Assembly: GCA_035906235.1 (NCBI GenBank)
Contig: JAMIFN010000139.1
Coordinates: 1-28,656, forward strand
DNA length: 28,656 bases
Reading direction: 5' to 3'
From: JAMIFN01 sp035906235
GTDB taxonomy: Bacteria > Pseudomonadota > Gammaproteobacteria > Burkholderiales > Burkholderiaceae_C
This document shows positions 1 to 7,307 of this stretch, piece after piece. A program made the position numbers and the translations under genes. Below the pieces are notes generated by a model that saw only the letters and a list, made by a program, of their open reading frames with translations, was not told the DNA's origin and did not search any database. Within the stretch, counting starts at the first letter, position 1; every line of letters starts with the position of its first letter.

Positions 1-2
1 AC

Positions 3-1115
3 AAAGAAAGCCACCAAATCTTTTTAGAGCCAGAAGGCCTCACCACCAACGAGTTTTACCCCAATGGCATTTCCACCAGTTTGCCATTTGATATTCAACT
101 GGCCTTGGTGCGCTCTATGCCCGGGCTAGAAAATGCACGCATTTTGCGCCCAGGCTACGCCATCGAGTACGACTACTTTGATCCACGCAGCCTAAAAAGC
201 AGCTTTGAAACCCAACAAGTACAAGGCTTGTTTTTTGCAGGGCAAATCAACGGTACCACAGGCTATGAAGAAGCCGCAGCCCAGGGTTTGTTTGCGGGCA
301 TGAATGCCGCCTTGCAAGTGCAAGAAAAGACCGCCTGGCTGCCACGCCGTGACGAGGCCTACCTAGGGGTTTTGGTTGATGATCTGATTACCAAAGGGGT
401 AACTGAACCTTACCGCATGTTTACCAGCCGCGCGGAGTTTCGTTTACAACTGCGCGAAGACAATGCCGATATGCGCCTAACTGAACAAGGGCGAGTCATG
501 GGCTTGGTAGATGATGCACGCTGGCAGCACTTTAGTCGCAAGCGCGAGGCTATTGCACAAGAGAGCGAGCGCCTGAAAAGTACCTGGGTAAATCCAAAAA
601 TCATTGCGCCAGCCGAGGCAGAACGCGTTTTAGGCAAAGCTTTGGAGCACGAATACAGCTTAGGTGAACTACTGCGCCGCCCTAATGTAGGCTACGCCAA
701 GTTGATGGGTTTACAAACAATGGGGGGGCAAACAGCGGCTGCATTGCAGCCAAAACCCTCAACGAACACTGAAAACAAAATCCTTGTTTCACATGAAACC
801 CCTTCATCCCACCTTGTAGGGCTGGATGGGGGTTTGTTACAGGAGGTGCTGGAACAGATTGAGGTTTCCTTCAAGTACGCAGGCTATATCGACAAGCAAA
901 AAGAAGAGGCTGAGCGCTTGAGCGCGCAAGAGAGTATCGCGCTGCCTGTGGATTTTGACTATATGGCGGTGGGTGCTTTATCCATCGAAGTGAGACAAAA
1001 ACTCACCAAACAAAAACCCGCTACTTTAGGGCAGGCATCTCGCATCAGTGGCGTGACCCCTGCGGCCATCTCCCTTTTACTGATCCATTTGAAGAAAAAA
1101 GGGGGGAAGCGATGA
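3..1115 (+). CDS. mnmG: MnmG (GidA), C-terminal part; gene begins upstream of the window
   Basis: FAD-dependent partner of MnmE in the cytoplasmic complex that installs 5-(carboxymethyl)aminomethyl on wobble U34 of certain tRNAs. The frame is open from base 3 with no start, so about the last 370 codons are present out of a usual length near 630-650. The stretches HQIFLEPEGLTTNEFYPNG and GQINGTTGYEEAAAQGL are hallmark MnmG sequence, and the C-terminal helical domain that binds MnmE follows. The stop overlaps the rsmG start by four bases (ATGA), as in many gidA-gidB operons. One oddity: between the GYAKLMG region and the EVLEQIEVSFKYAGYI region (about bases 715-840) there is a Ser/Thr/Gln-rich insertion I do not expect in typical family members. 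It contains a parS-like palindrome, described in the findings. Confidence 0.97.
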   Translation, partial: KESHQIFLEPEGLTTNEFYPNGISTSLPFDIQLALVRSMPGLENARILRPGYAIEYDYFDPRSLKSSFETQQVQGLFFAGQINGTTGYEEAAAQGLFAGMNAALQVQEKTAWLPRRDEAYLGVLVDDLITKGVTEPYRMFTSRAEFRLQLREDNADMRLTEQGRVMGLVDDARWQHFSRKREAIAQESERLKSTWVNPKIIAPAEAERVLGKALEHEYSLGELLRRPNVGYAKLMGLQTMGGQTAAALQPKPSTNTENKILVSHETPSSHLVGLDGGLLQEVLEQIEVSFKYAGYIDKQKEEAERLSAQESIALPVDFDYMAVGALSIEVRQKLTKQKPATLGQASRISGVTPAAISLLLIHLKKKGGKR

Positions 1116-1789
1116 TGACTCACCATTTAAATATGGCAACACCGTTGCATCAGGGTTTAGATGCCTTGGGTTTGGGTTTGAGCGCCACACAAGAGCAGCA
1201 ACTGCTGGGCTATGCTGCGCTGATTAGAAAGTGGAATAAGGTTTATAACCTCACCGCCTTGCGTGAACAGGAAGACATCCTCACCCATCATTTACTGGAC
1301 TGCTTAAGCATCGTCCCAAAGCTGCGCACTTGGGCAGAAGTGCGGCACTCCACGACACCAGCCATTTTGGATGTCGGCTCTGGCGCAGGTTTACCTGGTT
1401 TGGTTTTAGCTATTTGTCAGCCTGATTGGCAAATCCACACCGTAGACACTGTGGGCAAAAAAACCGCGTTTATGCAGCAGGTTGTAGCCCATTTGCACTT
1501 GAGGTGCGTGCAGGTGCACCATGCTCGGGTGGAAACCTTGGCGCAAAAATCTCCTTTGCGATACAACTTGATTACCAGTCGTGCCTTTTCCTCCTTGGCA
1601 GATTTTGTGCAGTCGACGGGTGATATCTTGGCTGATGGCGCGCAGTGGGCCGCCATGAAGGGCAAGACTCCAAGCGTCGAGGAAGTTGCAGCACTTCCAT
1701 CGGGGGTTCACATAGCGCAGGTGGATCCCTTGCAAGTGCCCAGCCTCGCTGCCGAACGCTGTTTAGTTTGGCTGGAGAAAACCACTTAA
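1112..1789 (+). CDS. rsmG: RsmG (GidB), 16S rRNA G527 N7-methyltransferase
   Basis: Methylates N7 of G527 in 16S rRNA using S-adenosylmethionine; in other bacteria its loss gives low-level streptomycin resistance. The 225-residue product has the expected length. The class I SAM-binding motif DVGSGAGLPG lies at residues 87-96, preceded by the family motif WNKVYNLTAL (41-50) and followed by SRAF near residue 156. Two ATGs (1112 and 1115) are possible; 1112 gives the ATGA overlap with mnmG and has a purine-rich GGGGGGAAG just upstream. In many betaproteobacteria parA-parB follow this gene; here a MITE and then convergent dprA follow. The TAA stop lies inside the TTAA target sequence duplicated by that element. 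Confidence 0.97.
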   Translation: MMTHHLNMATPLHQGLDALGLGLSATQEQQLLGYAALIRKWNKVYNLTALREQEDILTHHLLDCLSIVPKLRTWAEVRHSTTPAILDVGSGAGLPGLVLAICQPDWQIHTVDTVGKKTAFMQQVVAHLHLRCVQVHHARVETLAQKSPLRYNLITSRAFSSLADFVQSTGDILADGAQWAAMKGKTPSVEEVAALPSGVHIAQVDPLQVPSLAAERCLVWLEKTT

Positions 1790-1955
1790 GGAGCCTCTGC
1801 AGAACCCTTTTTGGATGCGGGCGCTCATCCATCAGGATGGGATGCGAGACTCAAAAACGAGCCATAGCGGGCGTTCTGGTGAGTTTTTTGAACAAAGTAG
1901 CTCACCTGGTGGTGAGATGCCAGCGCTGAAAGGGGGTTTTGCAGAGGCTCCTTAA
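1786..1955. mobile_element. MITE-like element, 162 bp, with duplicated TTAA target
   Basis: The element spans 1790-1951. Its ends are inverted repeats: left GGAGCCTCTGCAGAACCC (1790-1807) and right, read on the minus strand, GGAGCCTCTGCAAAACCC (1951-1934), matching at 17 of 18 positions. TTAA flanks both sides (1786-1789 and 1952-1955). No transposase is encoded. A four-base YTAR target is known for the IS5 subgroup of the IS5 family, so a nonautonomous IS5-type element is the likeliest class; this is inference. Inside are competing hairpins: GGATG at 1813-1817 and 1835-1839 can each pair with CATCC at 1826-1830, and GGTGAG at 1878-1883 and 1911-1916 can each pair with CTCACC at 1901-1906. 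Transcribed, it may act as a bidirectional terminator between two convergent genes. Confidence 0.75.
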
Positions 1956-3199
1956 ACTAGGCGCTGATAGTAGCCACCATCCAAGCGCTGCGCACGGCCG
2001 CTACACTCTAAATTGAACAACATGATTTGCAATTGCGCTGCCGACCAGTGGCTATTTACAAGTAACAGGTCTGGGTGTATGGGATCAAAACCCATGGCTA
2101 GCAACAGTACAGCCTCGGTTTCAGCGTTAATTCCGTCCACAGAATTCGTCAGGCTGCCCTGTAAAGCCTGATTGAGCAACCCACTGGTGTTTTTAAGGGT
2201 GTTTTCGGTGTTTTTTGTTGGAAAATCTGCCTGGGTTGCTATTCCTTTAATAGCAACAAGGTCTTTCAAATCAAGCCGGTTTGGTAATGCCTGCAGAATA
2301 TCTTCTGGCGCCTCCACTAGTTGCGCACCTTGTTTAATCAGCGCGTGGCAACCTTTGTACTGCGGCGCGTAAATCGAGCCGGGAAGGGCGAAGACTTCAC
2401 GATTAGCCTCCATTGCTAAGCGGGCGGTGATTAAAGAGCCTGATTGCAAGGCTGCCTCGACCACCAACACCCCTAAACCTAAACCCGCAATGATACGATT
2501 ACGCTTGGGGAAATTGGCCGCCATCGCGGGCGTCCCCAATGGGTATTCGCTGATGATGGCGCCACCTGCGTCTAAGATATTTTGCGCCAGGGCCGCATGC
2601 TGTTTCGGGTAAACCAAGTCTAATCCTGTGCCAACCACCGCAATGCTGCGCCCTCGCTGCCAATGCGGGGCTAGGAGAGCGCCCTGATGTGCGGCTGCAT
2701 CTACCCCTAGGGCTAGTCCAGAAACGATGCTATAGCCCCTTTGGGTTATATCTTGCGACCAATCTTTGGCCACTCGCAGACCCTGTGGTGTGGGGTTGCG
2801 GCTGCCTATCATGCCCAACAGGGGTGCCTGCGCCTGATTCGCCCAATTTTCCCACCAAGAAGGGTCTGCGCATTGCACATACAACAACAAAGGGGGATCA
2901 GGACTGAGTAATAAAGATTGAGGATACCTAGCATCCCCCACGCAAATCAATGTTTGCCCAACCTGTCCTAGCCACAACGCCAACTGCGCGAGGTTTTCTT
3001 GGTAGTTTTCTGGTTCGCGCAATAAAGCTTGAGCTTGTTTGGAACTAACGATTTGGTTTAATGCTGCGTAATCTTGCTGAAAAATATTTTGCGGCAAAGA
3101 AAACGCCGCCAAAAGGCGGCGCATGCTGGCATTACCAATACCAGGGGTAAGCTGCAAACGCAGCCAAGCAGCGGTTTCGCTCTTGGTCTGCATTGCCAT
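1952..3199 (-). CDS. dprA: DprA/Smf, DNA-processing protein for natural transformation
   Basis: Binds incoming single-stranded DNA and loads RecA during natural transformation, in the cytoplasm. The 415-residue protein has an N-terminal helical region (about 1-80), the DprA Rossmann fold (about 80-300) with GSRNPTPQG (132-140), SGLALGVDAAAH (160-171), VGTGLDLVYP (189-198), FPKRNRIIAGL (230-240) and SGSLITA (253-259), then a linker and a C-terminal winged-helix-like domain (about 358-415). Residues about 315-335 of the linker are encoded by a copy of the dispersed repeat found between genes elsewhere in the window. The start follows the LysM gene stop by five bases, so the two form an operon. 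ATG codons at residues 1 and 3 are both possible starts. The stop codon lies in the TTAA flanking the MITE. Confidence 0.95.
   Translation of the reverse strand: MAMQTKSETAAWLRLQLTPGIGNASMRRLLAAFSLPQNIFQQDYAALNQIVSSKQAQALLREPENYQENLAQLALWLGQVGQTLICVGDARYPQSLLLSPDPPLLLYVQCADPSWWENWANQAQAPLLGMIGSRNPTPQGLRVAKDWSQDITQRGYSIVSGLALGVDAAAHQGALLAPHWQRGRSIAVVGTGLDLVYPKQHAALAQNILDAGGAIISEYPLGTPAMAANFPKRNRIIAGLGLGVLVVEAALQSGSLITARLAMEANREVFALPGSIYAPQYKGCHALIKQGAQLVEAPEDILQALPNRLDLKDLVAIKGIATQADFPTKNTENTLKNTSGLLNQALQGSLTNSVDGINAETEAVLLLAMGFDPIHPDLLLVNSHWSAAQLQIMLFNLECSGRAQRLDGGYYQRLV
2197..2256 (+). repeat. Dispersed repeat copy inside dprA
   Basis: This stretch starts GGGTGTTTTCGG, then carries AAAATCTGCCTG, and ends TTTAATAGC. 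That is the same order and spacing as the intergenic repeat copies at 13468, 20315 (read in reverse) and 25557. Against the reversed 20315 copy I count about 40 identical bases of 58 by eye. It lies antisense to dprA and is read in frame as linker residues about 315-335. It is diverged but has no stop codon in the dprA frame. Confidence 0.65.
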
Positions 3200-3204
3200 C
3201 GGCT

Positions 3205-4650
3205 TTAGTTCGCTTGCATCTCATTTTCCGGCAAATTGGGGTCTATTGCCATATCCCCAGGGCGAACCGGATTTTTAATCTGCAACACCAAGCCATAGGA
3301 AACACGGTCAAACACGCTGAAAATCATAACCTGACCGTTAACTTCATTGGGTAAACGAATCAAGGGGACTGAACCATCGGTCCGGTCACGCTGCAGTTGG
3401 CCTTTATTCAAGAGCGTAAAGACCGAACCACGATCCACACCATCAACCAAACCTTTGTTGATGGCAATGATTTGGTTTTGGCCGCCGTTTTGCTCGCCAC
3501 TGTAGATGGAGATAATACGGGCGCGTAAATCACTAGGGGCTGGATGGGGTAAGTAGGTTGCCATGGCATTGACATCGACATCTGGGCCTAAACGATCCCC
3601 CATGTTCACCTCTTCACGCGTTGAGGTGATGTCTATGGTTGCTGGCATAACGCTGGCATTTTTTTCATCATGTAATTGATTGTCAAAAGTGCCTTTAAAA
3701 GTGCTACGCCAATCTGCTCGCCAATCACTGCTACTAGAGGCGCCTGGTGTCGCAACCTTAGTGTTGTAGGGGTACTGGGTGATGGGGTTAATGGCTGAAT
3801 TGGGGCTGCCTTCACTACCAACACCAGGATTTTTCTTATTCTCGTTATACAGCGGCTTCACAGGGCTGCCACTGTCATCGCTTCCAAGTACTACGCCATT
3901 TTCCAAAGCCCGACCAGCCGGACGAACTAACTGTGCATGTGCTAGATAGTGCGCCTCGTAAGCCAAAACTTCACCTGTTTCGGGATCTTTTAAAGGTTGC
4001 GCACTGCGATAAACGCGATAACTCAAGGGGGTTCCTGGCGCCATGCTTAAATCCCCATCGCGCTCTGCGCGCACATAGGCGCGATCGCCTTGCGTAAAGA
4101 GGCTGCGGTTTTCTACACCAGCAACAACCCGAGGCGCTTGCGCAAAATCTTTGGCATCGACGATGATGGCTTGGTTGAGGAAGGGTTCGATCACACTGTT
4201 AGGAATGGGCAAGATAGCGCCGTTATCTGTACGGCTGACACGAATTTGAGGGCTTAATTTGATGACACCACCACTTCTACCCACCACTTTACCCATGCGC
4301 AAACGCGCACGGCCACTGGATTTATCTAAAAACAAAACCTGACCTGGAAAAATCCAATGGGGGTCTTTGATTTGGGTTTTGTTCATCCCCCATAGTTGAG
4401 GCCAATTCCAAGGTGACTTGAGGAACATCCCAGATATCCCCCACAAAGTATCCCCGCGTTTAACGGTATAGCTATCTGGCGCATTGGCTGCCAAGGCTGA
4501 TAGAGGAACACCCTCTTGTGCCGCTTGCTCGGCCTGTTGGTGCGCATTTTTTGTTTGCGCCTGCACACCAGTAGTAGCCAACAAAGCGACAGCGCAGGCC
4601 ACAGCCCAAACTTGCGGTTGAAGAATAGGATGGGGAAAGCGAGCAGCCAT
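3205..4650 (-). CDS. LysM-domain envelope protein
   Basis: Secreted or periplasmic protein with one LysM peptidoglycan-binding domain; the precise role is unknown. I place the start at 4650 because it gives a signal peptide (hydrophobic core VWAVACAVALLATTGVQA, predicted cleavage near residue 30-32) and has AAAGG upstream; the frame stays open 26 codons further upstream. LysM spans about residues 60-108: SYTVKRGDTLWGISG, then the NWPQLW and IFPGQVLFL segments typical of this proteobacterial group. The remaining ~370 residues carry no catalytic motif I recognise. Some homologues are annotated simply as LysM peptidoglycan-binding domain-containing proteins. It is first in a minus-strand operon with dprA and divergent from def, an arrangement I recall as common in Burkholderiales. 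Confidence 0.88.
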   Translation of the reverse strand: MAARFPHPILQPQVWAVACAVALLATTGVQAQTKNAHQQAEQAAQEGVPLSALAANAPDSYTVKRGDTLWGISGMFLKSPWNWPQLWGMNKTQIKDPHWIFPGQVLFLDKSSGRARLRMGKVVGRSGGVIKLSPQIRVSRTDNGAILPIPNSVIEPFLNQAIIVDAKDFAQAPRVVAGVENRSLFTQGDRAYVRAERDGDLSMAPGTPLSYRVYRSAQPLKDPETGEVLAYEAHYLAHAQLVRPAGRALENGVVLGSDDSGSPVKPLYNENKKNPGVGSEGSPNSAINPITQYPYNTKVATPGASSSSDWRADWRSTFKGTFDNQLHDEKNASVMPATIDITSTREEVNMGDRLGPDVDVNAMATYLPHPAPSDLRARIISIYSGEQNGGQNQIIAINKGLVDGVDRGSVFTLLNKGQLQRDRTDGSVPLIRLPNEVNGQVMIFSVFDRVSYGLVLQIKNPVRPGDMAIDPNLPENEMQAN

Positions 4651-4784
4651 GCGTAACCTTTGAATAAACTTTAAAGAAATTGCCACTAATTTTGATTTTA
4701 AGTCTTTGATTTGGCAAGAAGGCACCAAGGATCTACACCCCTACCCCAGCAGAATGTGCAAAAAAATAGCAAAATAGCGACACT

Positions 4785-5294
4785 ATGGCCACACTTCCCA
4801 TCCTCCGCTACCCCGACCCTCGCCTCGCCACCATTGCCCAAGAGGTTCAAAAGGTGGACGCCAACATCCAAACACTCATCGCAGATATGTTTGAAACCAT
4901 GTACGCCGCGCAAGGTATAGGCCTAGCGGCGACCCAGGTTGATCAACATCTCCGCTTGGTTGTTATCGATCTTAGTGAAGAGCGTGACACCCCCCTTGTA
5001 CTCATCAATCCCGTCATCACACAAATGGGGGAGCTGCGCACCAAAGGTTCGGAGGGGTGTTTATCGGTTCCCGATATCCGCGATGAGGTTGAGCGCGCGC
5101 AAAACATCACCATCCAGGCTCTCAACACCAAAGGTGAAACCTTCACACTAACAGCTGAGGGCTTGTTGGCTATTTGTATCCAACACGAGTTAGACCACCT
5201 TAATGGGCGTGTTTTTGTACAATATTTAAGCAAACTCAAGCAAGACCGCATCGCCACCAAGTTAAAAAAATCAGCGCAGCGTTCGCATGATTGA
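4785..5294 (+). CDS. def: Peptide deformylase
   Basis: Fe(II)/Zn(II) hydrolase removing the N-formyl group from nascent peptides at the ribosome. Length (169 residues) is typical. All three signature motifs are present: GIGLAATQ (44-51), EGCLS (90-94) with metal ligand Cys92, and QHELDH (133-138) with ligands His134 and His138 and catalytic Glu135. No clear ribosome-binding site precedes the ATG. In many bacteria fmt (Met-tRNA formyltransferase) follows def directly; here the next gene is dnaA after an AT-rich gap, so def is separated from its usual partner. Confidence 0.97.
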   Translation: MATLPILRYPDPRLATIAQEVQKVDANIQTLIADMFETMYAAQGIGLAATQVDQHLRLVVIDLSEERDTPLVLINPVITQMGELRTKGSEGCLSVPDIRDEVERAQNITIQALNTKGETFTLTAEGLLAICIQHELDHLNGRVFVQYLSKLKQDRIATKLKKSAQRSHD

Positions 5295-5446
5295 TGTCTT
5301 TTTCCGCCTAGTAGCGCTTTGTGTATAAAACAAAAAAACCAACTAAAAACATAGTGATAGAAAATAAAAAAAAGCGTGTTCTTTAGCGTTTAAAAAACCG
5401 ATAAAAAAATTCAGCGCCTATAATTGCGTTTAAAAATACGCAAAAA
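5295..5446. promoter_or_regulatory. AT-rich dnaA upstream region with promoter and 11-bp direct repeats
   Basis: A strongly A-rich 152-bp gap. TATAAT at 5419-5424 is a perfect -10 hexamer, though no good -35 lies 17 bp upstream. An identical 11-mer, GCGTTTAAAAA, occurs at 5386-5396 and 5426-5436, exactly 40 bp apart and on either side of the -10. A start just after the -10 would leave a leader of only about 16 nt, and no Shine-Dalgarno precedes the dnaA ATG. The rpmH-rnpA genes that often lie divergent from dnaA are absent here. Confidence 0.5.
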
Positions 5447-7063
5447 ATGTCTTCTGATTCTATTAATTATCCACAAAAGCGTGTGCGAACACCTCCCCTA
5501 GGGAAAGCCGCGCGCGCGCCCTCAACGGTTAGTGCGGCTAGCACTACACCAATTTGGCAAGAATGCTTACAGTATTTGCATGGTTTTTTGCCTGAGCAGC
5601 AAATCCGCACATGGCTACAGCCACTGCATGCAGAGCTGGTTGGCGATGGCAGCAATCTTAAAATCTATGTTGCTAGCCGCTTTAAGATGGACTACACGCG
5701 CTCGCAATACAGCTCCATCATTACCAAAGCCCTAGAACATATCGCAGGCCGCGCCATCACCCCACTTTTTGTGGTGGGTAAGCCCAAACCCCTAGTTACT
5801 TCACCGATAAATGCGCCCGAAGGTGTATTTTTGGCGCCTTTCACATCCAAGTTAGACACCCAAAACACAGAAAACCCCGATGCCTCCGCGCCAAGCTCTG
5901 TGCAAAAAATTGGGCGTAGTGGGCGGGTTGGCACAAAAGTTACAGAGCTCATCCCCCCTTCTGCCATCAGCAAAAGTGAAGCGGCCTTCACCCCGAGCAC
6001 AAAACCAAAAGGGAAAACAGAGGAAACCCAAAACTACCTCAACCCTAAGTTGAGCTTTGACACGATGGTTGTGGGCTCTGCCAACCATATGGCGCACGCC
6101 GCTGGCATGCATGTCGCGTCGGTTGGGGCTGATGTCAACTACAACCCTTTATTCGTTTATGGTGCATCGGGCTTAGGTAAAACCCACTTGCTGCACGCCA
6201 TTGGTAACCATTACCTCAAACAGCACCCAAAAGCGCGCGTCCTCTACATCCATGCGGATAAGTTTGTCAACGATGTCGTTAGCGCCTTTCGCTACAACAA
6301 CTTCAAAGACTTTCGCCAGCTCTATGCCAATCTTGATCTACTCATGATTGATGATGTGCAAGAGTTCAGTGTTGGCGATAAAGCCAAAACACTTGAAGAG
6401 TTTTTCTATATCTTCCAAACCCTCTTATCCAAACACTCACTTATTATTTTGACGAGTGATACTTATCCTAAGGAATTAAGCAAAATTCCTGATCGTTTAG
6501 TCTCGCGCTTTGTTTCTGGCCTAACGGTTGCCCTAGAACCCCCACAACTGGAAATGCGCGTGGCGATTTTGCTCAAAAAGGCAGAAGAGGCCAAGATCAA
6601 ACTTCCTGAGGATGTCGCATTTTTTATCGCAAAAAATGTGCAATCCAATGTGCGCGAATTAGAAGGCGCCTTGCGCAATGTCCATGCTTACGCCCAGTTT
6701 CAAAAAAAAGGCCAAGGCCTTAGCATCCACACCGCCCGCGAAGCCTTGCGTGACTTGCTTTCCGCGCATAAGCGGCAGATCACGATTGAAAACATCCAAA
6801 AAACGGTGGCCGACTACTACCACCTAAAAATTGCCGACATGCACTCAAAACGCAGGCCAGCCAATATCGCCAAACCTAGGCAAATTGCCATGTATCTTGC
6901 TAAAGAGATGACACAAAAAAGCTTGCCTGAAATCGGCTCTGCTTTTGGTGGACGCGACCACACCACCGTGCTCCATGCAGTCAAAAAAATCAATAAAGAA
7001 CGCCAAAGTGATGAACAACTGCGGCACGAGCTCCACATCCTGGAGCAAAGCCTAAAAGGATAA
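5447..7063 (+). CDS. dnaA: DnaA, chromosomal replication initiator
   Basis: AAA+ ATPase that binds DnaA boxes at oriC, melts the origin and recruits DnaB. At 538 residues it is longer than E. coli DnaA, mainly through a basic, Pro/Ala-rich N-terminal leader (1-33) and a long variable domain II (about 110-200). Domain I starts near IWQECLQYL (36-44). Walker A is GASGLGKTHLL (239-249), Walker B is LLMIDDVQ (298-305), and the domain IV DNA-binding signature includes GGRDHTTVLHA (501-511). Just after Walker B the text reads EFSVGDKAKTLEEFF, about two residues longer than the usual FFAGKERTQEEFF-type segment. A perfect DnaA box lies in codons 7-10, suggesting autoregulation. The gene precedes oriC and dnaN as is normal. 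Confidence 0.98.
   Translation: MSSDSINYPQKRVRTPPLGKAARAPSTVSAASTTPIWQECLQYLHGFLPEQQIRTWLQPLHAELVGDGSNLKIYVASRFKMDYTRSQYSSIITKALEHIAGRAITPLFVVGKPKPLVTSPINAPEGVFLAPFTSKLDTQNTENPDASAPSSVQKIGRSGRVGTKVTELIPPSAISKSEAAFTPSTKPKGKTEETQNYLNPKLSFDTMVVGSANHMAHAAGMHVASVGADVNYNPLFVYGASGLGKTHLLHAIGNHYLKQHPKARVLYIHADKFVNDVVSAFRYNNFKDFRQLYANLDLLMIDDVQEFSVGDKAKTLEEFFYIFQTLLSKHSLIILTSDTYPKELSKIPDRLVSRFVSGLTVALEPPQLEMRVAILLKKAEEAKIKLPEDVAFFIAKNVQSNVRELEGALRNVHAYAQFQKKGQGLSIHTAREALRDLLSAHKRQITIENIQKTVADYYHLKIADMHSKRRPANIAKPRQIAMYLAKEMTQKSLPEIGSAFGGRDHTTVLHAVKKINKERQSDEQLRHELHILEQSLKG
5467..5475 (+). promoter_or_regulatory. Perfect DnaA box inside the dnaA coding start
   Basis: TTATCCACA, the consensus DnaA 9-mer, begins 20 bp after the first base of dnaA and about 43 bp downstream of the candidate -10. 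DnaA binding here could block early elongation or initiation of its own gene; that function is inference. Confidence 0.6.
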
Positions 7064-7307
7064 ACCGCCACCAAACTGTGGATAAGTCTGTGGCAAACTG
7101 TGGCACAACGCTAGGCTTATCCACAGAAGTGCAAAAACCGGCTCATTTATCCCCAAATTCACAGCAGCTGACTTGAACTTTGTCCACACCAAAATGAGCA
7201 TTTAAGTTGTTGTTTTTATTGTATATTTCCCCTATCCACAGTTTTTAGCCGCCTTCATCACCACCACCATTTTTTAAACAATAAGAAATTAAAGATAGAG
7301 GAAGAAC
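7064..7307. other. oriC: Chromosomal origin of replication (oriC), dnaA-dnaN intergenic region
   Basis: A 244-bp gene-free region between dnaA and dnaN with clustered DnaA boxes. Perfect boxes lie at 7077-7085 (TGTGGATAA, minus strand) and 7117-7125 (TTATCCACA, plus strand). One-mismatch boxes are TTATCCCCA (7147-7155), TTGTCCACA (7180-7188) and CTATCCACA (7232-7240). An AT-rich tract at about 7196-7230 is a candidate unwinding element, lying between the last two boxes. The position next to dnaA is the standard bacterial arrangement. Confidence 0.88.

Noticed and set aside
7232..7307. A dnaN promoter next to the last DnaA box
   Set aside because: T-rich hexamers such as TATATT are present, but no -35/-10 pair with sensible spacing could be assigned.
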